Under the pieces are notes generated by a model that was given only the letters and a program-made list of their open reading frames with translations, made no database searches and was not told where the DNA came from. Below are positions 1-13,771 of a stretch of 64,000 nt of DNA, one piece after another. The DNA comes from Undaria pinnatifida. Taxonomy: Eukaryota; Sar; Phaeophyceae; Laminariales; Alariaceae. The position numbers and the translations under genes were made by a program. The stretch is taken from positions 4,958,628 to 5,022,627 of the forward strand of contig JABAKD010000013.1 of assembly GCA_012845835.1 (NCBI GenBank). Reading direction: 5' to 3'. How positions within the stretch are numbered: the stretch's first letter is position 1; each line of letters opens with the position of its first letter.

Positions 1-3000
1 GGCGGTGACGCAGACGAGCTACGTTTGAAGAGCACGAGCGACACGTACATCAACTTGCGTGGCCATGGAGGAAGCCTGGACTTCTTGAGCACCAAGGTGC
101 GACTATAGTTAACGTGTCCAGAGTGAACGATGTTTCAGGTCCTACCGTGGTCTTGCTCGGGGCATGATGGTGCCGATGTTTTCTTTCTGTGTCTCGTATG
201 ATATATTATTGAACGAGTATATATATATAGACTACAGCCTATTAACACCTCGGACAAGACATGTACCTGGTAAATACCAGGTATGTGCTTCTTATGTCGA
301 AGATCTGTCTTGCAAGCGTTTGTTTGTTTTACAAGACACACCCCGTGTTTTTGTAACCCATCGACCTCTATCGCATATAACAGCTATGATGTCGGTGACT
401 TATCGCATTGTAGGGAGATACCAAGAGGTACAAGTAATGTTTTCCACACTACCGAGACAGACGCTGCCACCATACAGCATTAATGCGGAACGGGGACCTA
501 CCCATCTATTATTGCTACTTGATAGGAATAACGGAACTTAATTTCGATAGTATCTAGCGAGTCAGACGAGCCCGTATCTATCCAGTACCGGCTAGGTATA
601 ATTGAGTATAAAGACCTATGTAAGGCCGGACGAGGGTACACAGGGGAAGACACACAAAAAAACTAGACCTATAGTCTAGATCTAGCCCTACGTGGTACAC
701 ATGTTCCCGAGGTCTAAGCTGCAGTGGGGGTCATATTCCAACGCCAAGTCAACGATTTTAGATAGAAAAACGTCCGGTACACTCCAAATAATTTTGTTCG
801 TGCAGAGGTAACCACCCGCCGGGTATGTTGTTCGTGTTGGCCGTTTTAGGTTAATGTTTGTTGTGTCGTTATCGTTTTCTTCCCAATGCTCTCAACAAGT
901 AAAAATATCAATAGGAACAAGGAGGCAGAAAAAAGCTAACAAGAAAAAATCAATGACAAAAAAAAAGTGATGCCTCTCGTTACACTACTGACCCTTGAAT
1001 TTACAGGTATACATTTTTGGGCGTTTAAAATGCCCTCCCCCCGTACGCATGAGTTCCTTTTTCTTTACTTATTTCCTACTTGCAAATTTGTTTAAATTAT
1101 GTACTCTATAGATTTTTTGTACTTTCTTGCCGTATTACGCAAGTTGTCTGGTGTTTGAGTGGGATTGCTTAGTTTCCGCCTTGGTATGCATTGCGTCGGG
1201 CATTAAATGGCCAAAGCACCTTGCACGTATTCATCGCTTTTTTTGCTTTGCGTATCTCTGTCTTATGTGCTGCCAAGCACTTTGCGGCTACAGAACTCGT
1301 TTCTCTCTGGGACGAGAGTATCGGCAGAGACACTGGTTTGTGCTGGATATACACGGACAGGGAACAATTGGTTGGTGGCGAAGAACAAAAACACAGCTTG
1401 AGACAATGAAAACTAACCCACGGCATGAGAGCTCTGATATTGATTGGTTGAAAAACGAGGCCTGGATACTCCTTGGTCGTGCCTATTACGCGTGCCCCTT
1501 GAAGTCGACCACCCGACCAGAACCCTATCCATAGCGCTACCCCGAGCGGCATGGATGGGGTGTTACGTAAAGTGTGTACTGTGCTTTGTAAAGACTGCGT
1601 GAACTCGGTAGGCTTGTGGATGACGTGCGCGGAAACACGCTCCCCTCGTTGGTTGATCTGACCGGATTGGGATGCTGTTCCAACTGGTTCAAGCGGGGCG
1701 TTTGTTGAAAACCTGTTAAGAAAACACCTGGCCAGCCAGTGTTGTGTAACTTGCTACCTTTGGCAAACCACTTGCCTTCAGAGTTTGCGCAGAATTCGAT
1801 CTATGCCCCCATATGAGTGAGTGATGATGGTTGAGTGGCGAGAAAAAATGAACAATCCAGCAAATAGGCATGTGAACGGCTTAACGAAATATTGGCGTGT
1901 AAGTGATCAATCGAGTGAGACAAAAGGCTTTGTAGGCAAGCGGTTAGTTAGGCCTAAAGATACAACCAAACACACTTGGTAGACGATCAAAGTGACCTCA
2001 TACATGCATAGCTGGTATGTTGTCATTGCCCTTCAGAAACAGGCACGATATCCGGCAAGTCATTATTGTGTGGTCCTGTGGTGTCGTTTTCACTTACTTG
2101 ATGATGTAAGTTTCCACCTGTTTTGGGGTTCAAACGTGACCGCACAATCTTGCCTGTGATTATTTCTCGCCTCAGCAAGGAAAATGGGTCGCCGTGTTAG
2201 TGACACCAGATAAGAGAACATACATGGCCTGTTTGAAATTATCAAAAAACATCGCCCTTCCTGGTGGTCGAAATTATTACATCCAGGTTGTTGTTGCCGT
2301 ACCAATTTATACTCCCCAAAACGGGTTTTCCGAGTGAATAGGGTCGGGCTTCCCGCACCGCGTATGTATTGCTGTGCCCCTACTGATAGGTTTTCATGGA
2401 ACATTGCCGCTTGCCAATGTTGATCAGGTGTTCGCGTGGGACACCGACAACAACGCCGTCGACGAGGACGAAGACGATGGTCGCTCGTTCATCAGCGTCC
2501 TCTCGGAGGTCATCACCGATGACGACGAGGATTGCGACGGAAGGGCCAAGAACGAGATGGGGGAGGGAAGGATGGACATCGAGGACAGCGAAATGGCTTA
2601 CCTTGGGTTCTACGATGGCGAGAGCTACGGCCTCGTGTGGAAGGTGAGTCGTGGGTAACAAGCCGCAGAACCACGTAGCGTGACGAATATACGTGTTAAC
2701 TCAAGCCGCCTCTGTATCTCTCACAAACCTGTTGTAGCCTGTGGTGCTGCCGTTGACCGTGATTATCCTCACGGTGTAAGGTGCGGTATCATGCACAGAC
2801 GAGAGGGCAAGGGTGCAGATTGAGTTGGGAGTGCTGGCATCCTCTCGGCCATCAATTTGGCCATCGGTTCCCTCCTCGGACAAGGTGTATGCTTTGATCT
2901 TCCCATACATAGACGTCGTGCATCTCGTTCAAGCGACGAAATGCTCAAGTCCTTCTTGGCCACAAATCCCGGAAGTGACATTCTGTAATATGAATCCTGT

Positions 3001-6000
3001 ACTAAGTACTGATTAGCTAGCACTGAACACCGAAGAAAGGCGCATTAAACCACGGACGTGGATGCCAGTAAATTGCTGACGTTTACTGATTGATGATATA
3101 GTGTTGTCGTTTGACATGTACCAACTGATGTATTCTTTGAAGTGAAAAAAAAACGAAATGTTTTGCATTAATCCTTCGTGTGAATTTCAAATGGCTTTTG
3201 TTTTTTGCAACTTCAGTGACAGCGACTGTTTGTTCGCTGACATCCCACCCACTGTTTGTTTGCTGACATCCCACTTATCAAAAAACAGCGTGCGAAAGCT
3301 GACCGCTTCTCCTTTTCTCCTTTCATTTGCTCCGCTCGGATAAGACTTGACGTATCCTCGAAATACGTCAAAAAAATGCTGACTCTCAGTGTACTTCATA
3401 GGCCTACCAAAGATTCCTTATTTACCTCGCTTGCTGTAGGTCAACCTAACCTGACTCAAGGAATGCCTATACTGATAGTGTATCCTGTACATCCTACCAT
3501 ATCCGTTGTCATGGACAACGTGTGCTTCCGAGCATAGAGTGAATGTTCATACACTTGTTTGATGCATTCATTCTGTTTGGCACTCCGCAAGATGTGCAGG
3601 CTGAGCTTTAGCAAAGTTAGTAATATTACTTGCAAGGCATCATAGTCTAATGTGTGTGATCAGTTTTGCTTCCCCCGTTCTGCCCGCTGTTTCGTTGAAA
3701 AATCTTACCTGTAAAAAAATGAGCAGGTACGGGGATACTGCACGGACGGCAGCAATCCCACTGTGTTCGATGAGGTGAACGTCTACGGCAACATATACGA
3801 CTCCAACATCCACCACAACCACTTCGGAGTCTACACGTACGGCCACCAGCAGGGAGACTGGAGGAGGAACCAGATGCACGACAACACGGCATACGGTTTC
3901 GACCCCCATGACGACAGTGACTTCCTTACCATCCACGACAACGAGGTCTACAACAACGAGAACCACGGTATTATCGCTTCTAAGCGCTGCAACGGAGTGT
4001 CCATCCAGGTGTGTGAGTTTAGGGAGAAGCATTAAGACTTTCATACTGATGTACCTTGTTGTATTCCGCTCGCACCGTGGCGCTGGTATTGATTTATGTA
4101 CTTGGTATGGCATTCAGCAGCTACTTCGCTGCTTTATACAACGTAAGGAGTGCGAAGAAATACTGGGTACGAAGACATTCCGCCCTGAAAACACTAGAAA
4201 TTGGCGAAAAAAGCAATATACACGAACAAACTAAAACTAAGCTCTCGGGCGGATATATCCCCGCTGTGTAGAGTACATATATATAGTGTTGGGGTTGGCA
4301 TTACAGGGAGCTTGTCTCAAAGCGCCCGATCAAGACGTGAATCGCAAAACGCGACACCTTTCCGGAGTCGTTCTGCGGTAGCCCCCCCATCTGTTCTTTT
4401 ACGAAATCGCCGGTTTCAAAACTAGCTGCCGATGTCGTCGATCGATAGACCTTTGCACGTAAGGAAATATAGTTCAATGTTTTGTCTCAATGGTGTCCTT
4501 CCTTGTGTCCAGCAGCCATGAAACGTTCGTTAACCAAAATCGCTACTTTCGGGAGGGGGGGGGGGGGGGAGGGGGGTAGGGGGGGTATCGTAGAGTCGGT
4601 GTCCGGACCTACGTGCAGGGACCGGAAAGCGACGAGATACAATACATAACGCGTCTACGAAACTCGTGCAGCAGACTGTCACCTTGCCGCGATTGTTAGG
4701 CGCAGCTGCTTTCATTTAAATTCGGACACATCCCTTACCCCCCGCAACCCTAATGATTCGTGCAGTCGAGTATCTCTATTAGACAGTATTGGGTTAATCA
4801 TGGTTTTACAAATCAAACAGTTGTGGAAAGCGTTCCGCACTACGTCTGTTTCTCGATTGATATTCAAGTATTTATCCTTTTTTTCCGATCGATATTCAGG
4901 GAAACGAGGTATACGGCGGCGGTGACAGCTCCGTGGGCATATTCCTTCACCGCAGCAGCGACGACGCCATCGTGAAAGGTGAGGTACTGGTACATCTGTC
5001 GACCTGTGGTCCAGCACTTGAGCGAGAGTATGACAAACAGGCGTGTATCAGATGTTCCAAGTATGCTACCACCACAACGGTGATAAATGGTGTAAAATGA
5101 CGCAGTAATACGAAAAGAGTTGTTTTGCAAAACACAACTGTAATGAAATGGGCCTCGGGTGAGGGTTAGGGTTAGGGTTTCCCATGTGCCTCACCTGGGC
5201 GGAACAGCATCGACACGGGACCATGTCGTACGACATGCCCGCCCGATGCGGATATTGTAGCTTCGTCCTGGCCTACTTGTGTGTATTTATTGCGTACTAA
5301 TACCCAAAGTCGTTCTAGAAGAAATGTAGAAATTCTTCCAGACACACGATAAAGTAGAGGCCGGCATTGTGATGTGAGGCCCTTCACGAGAGCCATTCCT
5401 CACCCAAAAATCGAATTATAGGGTAAACCGAACGTGTTCCCCGATTAAGAAGCCCGTGTCGGCCTTGTTAACAAAGGCCGTTTCCTTTGCAAAACAAGAA
5501 CACGATTGCAAGAATTTTGGATTAAGGAGCGCCACCATTCAAACCACCATTTAGCCAAAAAAATGCAACCTCTATCGCAGCATGGGTCTCAACGGGTTTA
5601 CTACATTATTTCGGTCCGTGCATGCCCGGCTAATTGATGCCCGACGCACGTTAAGAGCTGCACCTGCGCATTTTAAGGTATAAAATGTCGGGCTGCGCGA
5701 CATACAGCGTTTCTATTCTGAGGACCAACCAATGCCACCGCCGCCGTGGTTTTCGCTGAAAAATGTTTAGGTAACTACGTTCACGACAACGGCGACGCTG
5801 GAATGGCGATGATGGAGAGTTTTGACGCTGAGGTGTCCGGCAACACCTTCGAAGGAAACAAGTACGGCATCAGGCTATCCGTCGGGTGCGCCGACAACGT
5901 ATTTTCCGACAACGAAATCAGCGACTCCACCAAGTGAGTAATAATACCAAAGCTCTCGAACAAAGAAGGGCATGTATACAATACTTTGGGGACAAGTCAT

Positions 6001-6767
6001 CCCCCCTCTTCCTCGGTTGGTATTTTTTTTCGAATGTCATTTTCTTTCGGGTGGTCGATCAACAACATGCCTCGGCAAACAGTAGCACCAGAATTCCATT
6101 CCGCGGACGGGGGTATATTTGCATTTTCAGGGCCACTAACATGAGGAGCCATACTTCGAAATATACCCCACCCGCAACCCGACTCCGAACGAACGCCTCC
6201 GCTCGCGCAATCCCACCAAACCTCTTCCATTGGCTAGTCGTAACAGAAAAAAAATATATTTGGAAAAACGTATCAGGCTAACTAGCAGCCGATACTCGAT
6301 TGACGACCGGCCATATGTTGTTTCATCGTTCCGCCCCAAACGTGCGATCGTTACAGTACTGGGGGATACCTCCAAATCACCGCCAATCTGAGATCTGACA
6401 TCAAAATTTGTCGATGATGGGTCCTAACAGTGCTTCCCTTTGCCTCCGATTGTTCCCGATCCTCAGGTACAACGTTTACACATACGAGGGGTCTGACGAC
6501 CCGTGGGTGGTGGATTCTGGGCGCCCGCAGGACAACATCTTCTCGGAAAACACCATTATTGGAGGCGACGAAAGCATCAAGCTCACGACCGCCGACGGCA
6601 CCCAGTTCACGGACAACGCGTTCGAAGATGCCGACACGATCCGTTTCAAGGATTGTGAGGACACATTAATGTCCGGCAACACCGGTCTTGACGATGTCAC
6701 CCTGAAGGTCACCGACGGATCTTGCTTCGACGAGGACTCAGACTCTGCTTACACCCCTGTATGCTAA
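1..6767 (+). CDS. ManC5-E: Mannuronan C-5 epimerase, array copy 1 (5' end outside window)
   Basis: Predicted secreted enzyme converting beta-D-mannuronate to alpha-L-guluronate within alginate. Exons: 1-96 (rest of exon 2), 2428-2643, 3727-4008, 4900-4978, 5771-5933, 6467-6767; all junctions are GT/AG with phases 0,0,0,1,2. The visible part encodes 378 residues. By comparison with copy 2, the missing 122 residues (exon 1 with the signal peptide, plus six codons of exon 2) lie left of the window. The exon at 3727-4008 carries YGFDPHDDS followed by an SKR motif, giving the Asp, His and Arg expected of an AlgG-type active site. It differs from copy 2 at only about 9 of 378 positions, including Phe for Tyr just after the catalytic motif. 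No stop or frameshift is seen. Introns are 2331, 1083, 891, 792 and 533 bp. Family assignment comes from motif recognition. Confidence 0.9.
97..2427 (+). other. Copy 1 intron 2
   Basis: Intron between exons 2 and 3, phase 0. Near its start is the inverted repeat 264-283 (TACCTGGTA, two-base loop, TACCAGGTA), and TATAGTCTA occurs at 670-678. The distal half aligns by eye with intron 2 of copies 2 and 3, for example the blocks before the acceptor. Long ORFs here, such as 1127-1534, resemble no family I know and are not conserved in the sister introns, so I do not call them genes. Confidence 0.8.
3225..3276 (+). repeat. 26-bp tandem duplication in copy 1 intron 3
   Basis: Two adjacent near-identical 26-bp units begin ACTGTTTGTTCGCTGACATC and ACTGTTTGTTTGCTGACATC. 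The matching place in intron 3 of copy 2 has only one unit, so the duplication followed the split of the copies. Confidence 0.8.
4551..4586 (+). repeat. Poly-G tract in copy 1 intron 4
   Basis: Almost pure G run broken only by A and TA, about 36 bases. It has four or more G-runs and could form a G-quadruplex on the transcribed RNA. It is absent from the matching introns of copies 2 and 3. Confidence 0.85.
5163..5181 (+). repeat. Short telomere-like TTAGGG repeat
   Basis: About two and a half copies of GGGTTA lie in intron 5 of copy 1. A shorter version (GGGGTTAGGGTTAAG, about 27219-27233) sits in the same intron of copy 2. TTAGGG is the usual telomere unit in brown algae. This is an interstitial trace, not a telomere. 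Confidence 0.6.
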
Positions 6768-6947
6768 ACAAATTGTAGCAGTTATTTTGGGTAGGGTAGT
6801 GGTCTTTGTCCTTCCCGCTTCTTCTAGTGACTCTCTCGGCTAATACTAAAAATAGTGTAGCAGTAAGCAAGGACATCATTGTTTTGTCATATAATTATTC
6901 CAGACAGTCCAAAGGTTTGTGTCCAAGGTGGAATACCCAATATTTCT

Positions 6948-6959
6948 GTACGGTATGTA
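6948..6959 (+). promoter_or_regulatory. Conserved 3' block after copy 1
   Basis: TGTACGGTATGT lies 181 nt after the stop codon. The identical 12-mer lies 171 and 166 nt after the stops of copies 2 and 3, inside otherwise diverged sequence. Its position and UGUA core suggest a 3' UTR or RNA 3'-end processing signal; that role is inference. Confidence 0.45.
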
Positions 6960-8106
6960 TGTTTGCCTCGTATTGTTCTTACATCGGGATTTGGTGACTA
7001 GCCCGCCTTAGCTGTTTCTGAGGCGGGCTTTGTACCGTATATCTGGTTCTCGCATTCGGTTAAGGTATTTGCGTTTGCTTGTAAACGTAATTATTCAGCT
7101 GGGTTGTCATCATACTCGACTTGTTTGGTGCTCGGCGATCACTGTTTCAAATTACCCGTACCGCCCCTCTTCTATAACAGCGTGCGCGGCATGGGTATTA
7201 GTTGCTTGTTGTACACATTAGTTTGCCGCGGGTTTTGAATTTTGGCAAAGACGCGGAGAAGCATGGCATACGTCGAAATTAAATGTCGTGAATGTGTGAG
7301 GAATCGACACGCGTGTCATCAATATTGATACCCAGAAACGCACACAAATGGGGCAGCTTTCGGTCCAGACTATAACTTGGTCTGACGAGGTGTCCGCTTT
7401 GTAGAGTTTAGTTGTGAGTGAGGGTAGTCTCCTCGCAGTGACGGTGGCATGTACCTGGACAAATCTATATAGCTCCATCTGTAATTTTCCGACGCCTCAG
7501 TGGCGTCCCTACACATTAAGTGTAGGCTGCTGAAATTGCCGGTTGTACTTCGATGCGCGGACATATGAGTGATGTTCTCGACTGGGAGGTTTTGATTATC
7601 CGGACTGTTGAAAGTTGCAAGTTTTATCAGTTTTTCTGAACCTCGTGTACAAGAAGAGACATCCCGCGCGAACAGATATTATATGCCATTTTCTTATTAG
7701 CAAGGGTATGTGGTGTAGCTAGTGTGGTGTTTACGGCCCAACACGTTAGCACGTGAACAGACAGGCTTCGTGTTGGCGGCGGGCCGACATTGCCGCAATT
7801 CGTTATTTCCGATGGTTCATCGACGGTTAACGTCGGGGTCTTGACAGAGCACAGAAAATTATTTTGACGCACAAGGTCTACCTTACACCGTTTGACCAAG
7901 TCGCCGGGTCTGGTAACATCCACGCCAAACTGATCTCTGGCTAGTTGGTGTTTATGAACACGTCTGTATGTGTGATATTTGGGGCGACATGGTGTCGTCG
8001 TAGTGTGGTAAACTCACAGAATGACCAGGCACGGCAATTCGGTGTCTCCTCGGGGCCCCGTGCATGACTGTAGTCTGGGATATCTGTATATGAACATGTG
8101 CGCCAG

Positions 8107-8334
8107 TGTGGCGGTGGTTGGGGATAATGTAGTATTGTGCCCCTACAATATGAGGAACCATGGCCATAGCTGTGCTTCTCTGTCATCCTCTGCGCCTGGG
8201 GATCCCCCAGCATTTGTTTGTGTGGCGGTGTTTAGGGATCATGTAGTGTTGTGCCCCCACAACAAGAGGAACCATGGCCATGCTGTTATTCTTGGCCATC
8301 CCCTGCGCATGGGGATCCCCCAGCAATTTATTTT
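8107..8334 (+). repeat. 114-bp tandem duplication
   Basis: Two units start with TGTGGCGGTG at 8107 and 8221 and share blocks such as GAGGAACCATGGCCAT and GGGGATCCCCCAGCA. Spacer 2 has only one diverged unit at the matching place. The long ORF across it reflects the duplication and is not a gene. Confidence 0.8.
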
Positions 8335-9784
8335 TGAACAGACGTGCATGGTGGGATATTGGTATTATATCGTGCAGCATAGAACGCTGGGGTTCCAGCG
8401 TGCTGGAGCTCGGCCCCCTGTCCCGCGCGAGGTAGGTCTCTGGGTGGTTTGTGTAAACACGTGTGTGTGTCGTGGTATGTGGATATGATGGTGCTGCGGC
8501 GACATAATGTTATCGTAGTGTTCGTGGACCCTGATGGGTTGCGTAGTTCTGGGGATGGTTGGAGAAGGAAACATGTCGGTGGGTTTCAAAAGTTTAGGTA
8601 TGAAAAATAAGCGGTGAAGTAGCCAGACAGTTACGATGTAACACACATCATAGCCAATGGTACATTCAGTGGGAGCCCGCTAGACGTGGTACCTCCCGGT
8701 GTTGTGGTCTTGCGATTGTTATGACCCAACATTGGCGAGCGATTCAGCAAATAACTGGATGGCTATGTGCGGCATTAACGCCCCTGAGGTGCTTAGGTCT
8801 TCTATTGATTTCACGCGCACTCACCGTATAACGGCATACGACACTTGATTTTGGCATTCGGTGGGACGTAGCGGCCGTTGGTGGGGGGTCTCGCAGCTGT
8901 GGACCGGCAATGCGTCGTATGTAAAGTATTTGAGCGCGTGAAGGGAGTGGTTAAGTGACGACGTATTAAAATAACATTAGTGCACCACTGGTACGGTAGA
9001 TTGCACCACTTTTTGCTGCTGTTCCACAGTTTGGGAGCTTAAGATCTCTCTAAGGCAAAAAACCTTTTGAAGAAAAATGAAACTGCTAACCTAGACGAAA
9101 TATCTCATGGCCTAGGTATATAGAACGAGAATCAGGCAAAATAAAATGGCCTCTTTCCGACGGTTTTGGTTAAGGAGCCCCGTCATTCAGAAAACCATTT
9201 CCTTTGACGAAAAGTGACACTTACGTCTATTCAAGCACGTGTCAAGTGAGGTGCCCGAGTTGGGCAAGTTGATGATACCTTGGTGCCGTTGGAGATATTG
9301 CGATTGCCCTGGAGAGAGCGCAGAAATAAAAACACGTTTACGGGTTCACCATGTGTTGCCTGTTGGCCAAAAAAAAGTAGCCGGCCGCACGATGTTCGCC
9401 GTAGCGGGTCCCGTCGAGCCCTTTATATCTAATCGCGCGCATATTGGTAGAACAACTCTACTTGAGCCACACCGTGACGGTGACTCTTATCCTCCGGGTG
9501 GTTCAGTTACACTTCGACGAAGCATCGGACTTTCCACGTAGGTCGAAGTGGTGGAGAGGTGGCTACGTCAAAAGGTAAACATGAATCCGTGCCTGGTTAT
9601 ATTTGAAGTTGTTCAATACGGCGTTTTTTGTTAGCTGGCGGCGTTGAAGCACATACTGCACCTTTCCCGGTGGAAAACCACAACTATCAATAGAACGAGT
9701 GAATGGGGCCGGCCCCTCCGCCGTGTTGGAGGAGCGGTCAAGTTTTGGAAAGAAGACACTAACGGGGGAAAAAAATCATCTGTT

Positions 9785-10049
9785 CCCAGGCTACGGTAGG
9801 GGGGCCCCCTTTTAGGCCTTTTATTTCAGTGGCTAGGGGTCACTCGCGCGAGTAACCCCTATGTTACTATGGGATCTTGTGTTTTCTTCATGTTTTACAT
9901 TGACGAGATCAATCCGCAATGCAAAGGTGATCTAAGCTGCGCCAAAACAGGTGCCTAAACCAATTTCATCCGTGACGTACACAGCCACTCGTGCGAGTGA
10001 CTCAAACACAACAGTGAAAATGGGGGTACCCCCCCTACCGTAGCCTAGG
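9785..10049. mobile_element. 265-bp MITE-like element, copy a
   Basis: Bounded by inverted ends: CCCAGGCTACGGTAGGGGGG on the left and its near reverse complement ending CCGTAGCCTAGG on the right. Inside the left end is a near-palindrome GGGGTCACTCGCGCGAGT continuing to AACCCC; inside the right end is a weaker one, CACTCGTGCGAGTG. It has no coding capacity. A same-length copy lies at 17437-17701. I cannot see a clear target-site duplication, so the superfamily is unknown. Confidence 0.75.
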
Positions 10050-13000
10050 TATTGCAATAGGGTTGATTTGATATACCGGCAGCAGCTCAAGTCCAAAAAG
10101 GTGAACGCAGACCTTCCAACGACACCTATCTGGTATTATATCAGCCACTGCTTGTCGATCCTGCTGTATACTTCGTATACTCGGTATGAGGTTCAAACGA
10201 TGTTCTTTTTTATATGTTGCAAAAACATTGGACGTGAAAATGTTGCCGTGTGGCTCGATCTCCTGCTGTGCACTATAGCTACCCACAAACTTTGGCTACT
10301 GGCACAAATGAAAGCGAGTAAAACACCACCGCCGTAATACCGACCTGCTGCTGTTCTCCTGCTGCGCACAGTACTGATTTTGTTACCGCGATATTGAGCG
10401 GCTGCATTTGTGGAAAAAATACGCCGTTGTACCGAATTGTCGTGTGGGTGTCATGATTACGGCTGCAAACACTCCACTCACGCATACACAAACGCACACA
10501 CGGGCACAGAGGGGCATCATAGGCAACCGTCACCGAAAGAGGGAGCTCACGGTGCATCTGCTACTTCCGCGCACGCCACGCGAATAGGCCAGGACGGCCT
10601 GTGGGATTTACCACCAGCGCTACAGCGTAAGAAAACCAGAAACACACGGGTTTCTGCGGGGAATGGCTGCTGTTGCACCCTTTGAAATACAGCCATGAGG
10701 TCCGACAAGGTATGCTGGATCATCAACACCTAACCGGAGGCAACATCAGCAGCAGGAAATAGAAGGCAGCCATTTACAGCAACAGCTAGTATTGTAGCCA
10801 GCAGAAGCTGCAGCAGCTGATCGGGTCGTGTGTTCAAAATTGGGGGGCTTCCATTTAGAAAAAATCAGCGCGTTTTGATCCTGCTTTTCGGAACGTCCAC
10901 GTTCGCCACCGTCTCACAAGAAACTGTGAATAGCCGTCCTCGCCACAATAGTTTGCTCACCCGCACAAGGACTATAGGTAAAATCTACGACGATCCCGGG
11001 CGTCTGCCGTGTCGCCCGATCCTCGCAATGCCGTAGATTGCTATCCAGCCTGGTGCGTAGCAACACAAACAGTGAATACATCGTAATGCCATTGGACACA
11101 AACATGTCGTGCGATACAACATGTCTACTTGAACCATGTACGTGTCGAATTCGCCACCCAGGAATCATGGTGACATCTTCACTTGACGTCGTATGCAACG
11201 ACCACCACCCAACGTCACAAACCAAGTGTCAAACGAAATACCGCGAACTCTTTAACTCGTGTTGAATGTGATTTCGCGTCTTCGCTGAGACGGGCGACTA
11301 CAATGTTCGAGGGTCGCGACATCATTCTCGAGGAACTCCCATCAACGAAGAGACTATTCACGAGTCATTCGGTGCGACTCCCCCGCGTCGCGAAGGTCGG
11401 GGGATACTTGCCCGGCTACAACGTGGCAACGGCCGAAAAAGAACAGATTTCCAAGGCGTTTGCGCCTCACGCTAGTGCTAGGTGTGACTCCGGGGTCAAG
11501 TGGTTGATCTTGGGGGCCATGTAATCTAATAACCAGTCTTCGATGGATGTTGTCGACTCCACATGCGTTGGGCCCGCAATTAATTTGTTTAGGTATCCTA
11601 TCGTCTCGACACATGTGATATTCTTGTTCTAGTGTTTGAGGAGAGTAGAGAGCAGATCGTTGCTTATTTAATACGGGATGCAACTTAACCGGCGAGTGCC
11701 AATATGACCAATTCAACCTTAGAGGGGACTAGCTCTGTTGTCATTCCCGAGTAAAGTGTACAAGGAATAATTTAACCGCGGCATACTTCGCGAAATGATT
11801 AACCAAAAAAGACATAGCGTTGCAAAGAATTATGCCATCATATTCGTTTCGTTGTCTCGTCTTCCTGCTTTCCCGTCTAAAATTGGCTCCCTCGCTCTTC
11901 GCATTTCTTCTGCCGGACTAAACTGTCTACGATTGAGCTCACCAGTCCTAGGAGCTCAACCGGTTATTATGCCGTTAACGGTGCCTAACTCGTGAGCTAC
12001 CCCGCATAACACTTATTCGGTCGTCGGCAAGGAAGCGCCCGCTTGTGCATATATCCGTCCTTCGATTGGGGTTTTTCCACAGAGGACAGTGTTAGCAAGC
12101 CCCGAACAAAAAAATGCAGATGATCTAGGCCTTCTCCTTGCTGTGCTGTCTGAGTTGGCGGCAAGCACTTTTCTTGGGGGATGCGACGTCTTCGACTGTG
12201 CGCTGTCGGCCTACCTCACGACTGCAGCCGCCATCAAATGTCGCTGCTGTCGAGAAGCATCCTCTCCGCCTCCTGACGCGACAATCTATTGCATCCTTCA
12301 CAATAATGCGGTTGAATGAGGTATGCGAGGGGTTGGCTCCCTTACGAAGAGGGGAGGATAACGCACACTACCGGCCGATGCGCACCGGCGGCTGAACATT
12401 AAGGGCATGAATACATTGGATGAGGTAGACGTCATCAAGCAGGAAATGCAAGTTAACTGAGCCCAAGGGAGCTCCAACACAGGCATACCCCATGTACGTA
12501 CCATAGACATCAGGGATGGGACCACCAATCGTATCAACAAGCCAAACAACCACCTCCGTAGATTCTATGCAGTCGCACTTTTCTGACTGCAACGTGAAAA
12601 CAATCATTAGGCCAAGGCTATCGCACCAAGTAGGCTTGTGGGCCTTCAGTACAGACTTCCGGGTGTACAACATTTCGTGCCGAAAGTTTTATTTTTTCAA
12701 AGAGATAAATACCTCCCTGCTTTATCACAAGAGCCTCCTTTCCACAATTGCCATACTCGATGCCTTAACGATTATTCACGTGCGTAGCCTCAGGTTAATA
12801 GCGATGACAAGATACCAGGCACCGTGCATCGGTAAACTGTTTCGCTTCTGCTCAACGTTTGCACGTAAAAACCCCGCGCGAAACATGGTGGCAACCCGAT
12901 CGGTGCAACAGCAGAGTAGCTCACCGAACAAAGTCGAGGCCACAGCACAAGGTGGAGGTCTGGAATTGCCAAGAATAGTACGAGAGGTCAATAATCAACA

Positions 13001-13742
13001 TGTGTCTTGCTTCTCAGTGAGAAACGTCCAGCGGGAAACTGTAGACCACGCTTTATCCGTATCGTGGCGGGTACATCGTAGAGCTAGCGTCGTATTGGAT
13101 AGGGTAGCAATGCTCGTGACACGATGCGGGTAGCACTTAATGACCAGAAAAATCTCAACGAAGGCGTCGTTTCAAAGTACAAAATGCATTTTGCGTGTTG
13201 TGTGTTGTTGTTGATTGTGCCCCCTGGCCGTAGGATCGTTGAGCGGATTCCAGTTTCTAAAATTGTTTTGTCATTTGGTGTCTGAGGGAGATGGAGAGGT
13301 CCCCGCACGTGTCAGATTTCTCTACGCCTGACGTCGCACGGGTTGAAGCTACATGCACATGTGGTCATTGGACTTGGACTTGTTCTTACTGGGAAATCTA
13401 GATCCTAAAGAGGTAGGTGCCAGGTGTGCGTCAATTTTGTTCGGGTAACATTCTGTAGTTCTCTCAGAGCTACAGGGCACATGATACTCCAGCAATTCCA
13501 CGTAATGTTTCCCCATTATCGTTGCCGTCGAGCCCCTTTATGTCACCAGACCTGCGGAGTTTGCACATCATGATAGAACCAGTCGGCGGTACGCAGTTAG
13601 GTGTGCGTGCCCATTCGCGAAAAACTTACCACCACACCTCCGCTACAACATGAGGTCACATGTACGGAACATCGACAACATTCTAGTCCCAGGTGCATTT
13701 CTTTGTCAACAAATCGGAGAGAGAACCGTGGCAAATAAAACA

Positions 13743-13771
13743 TACCAGGTATAGACTATATATAGACTATA
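13743..13771. repeat. Cluster of the two over-represented 9-mers
   Basis: TACCAGGTA (13743-13751) is followed at once by TAGACTATA at 13752-13760 and again at 13763-13771. This is the only place where both motifs abut. Confidence 0.7.

Noticed and set aside
1127-1552. Overlapping ORFs of 135 (+) and 127 (-) codons in copy 1 intron 2
   Set aside because: They lie inside an intron between well-supported exons, overlap each other on opposite strands, and are not kept open in the homologous introns of copies 2 and 3.
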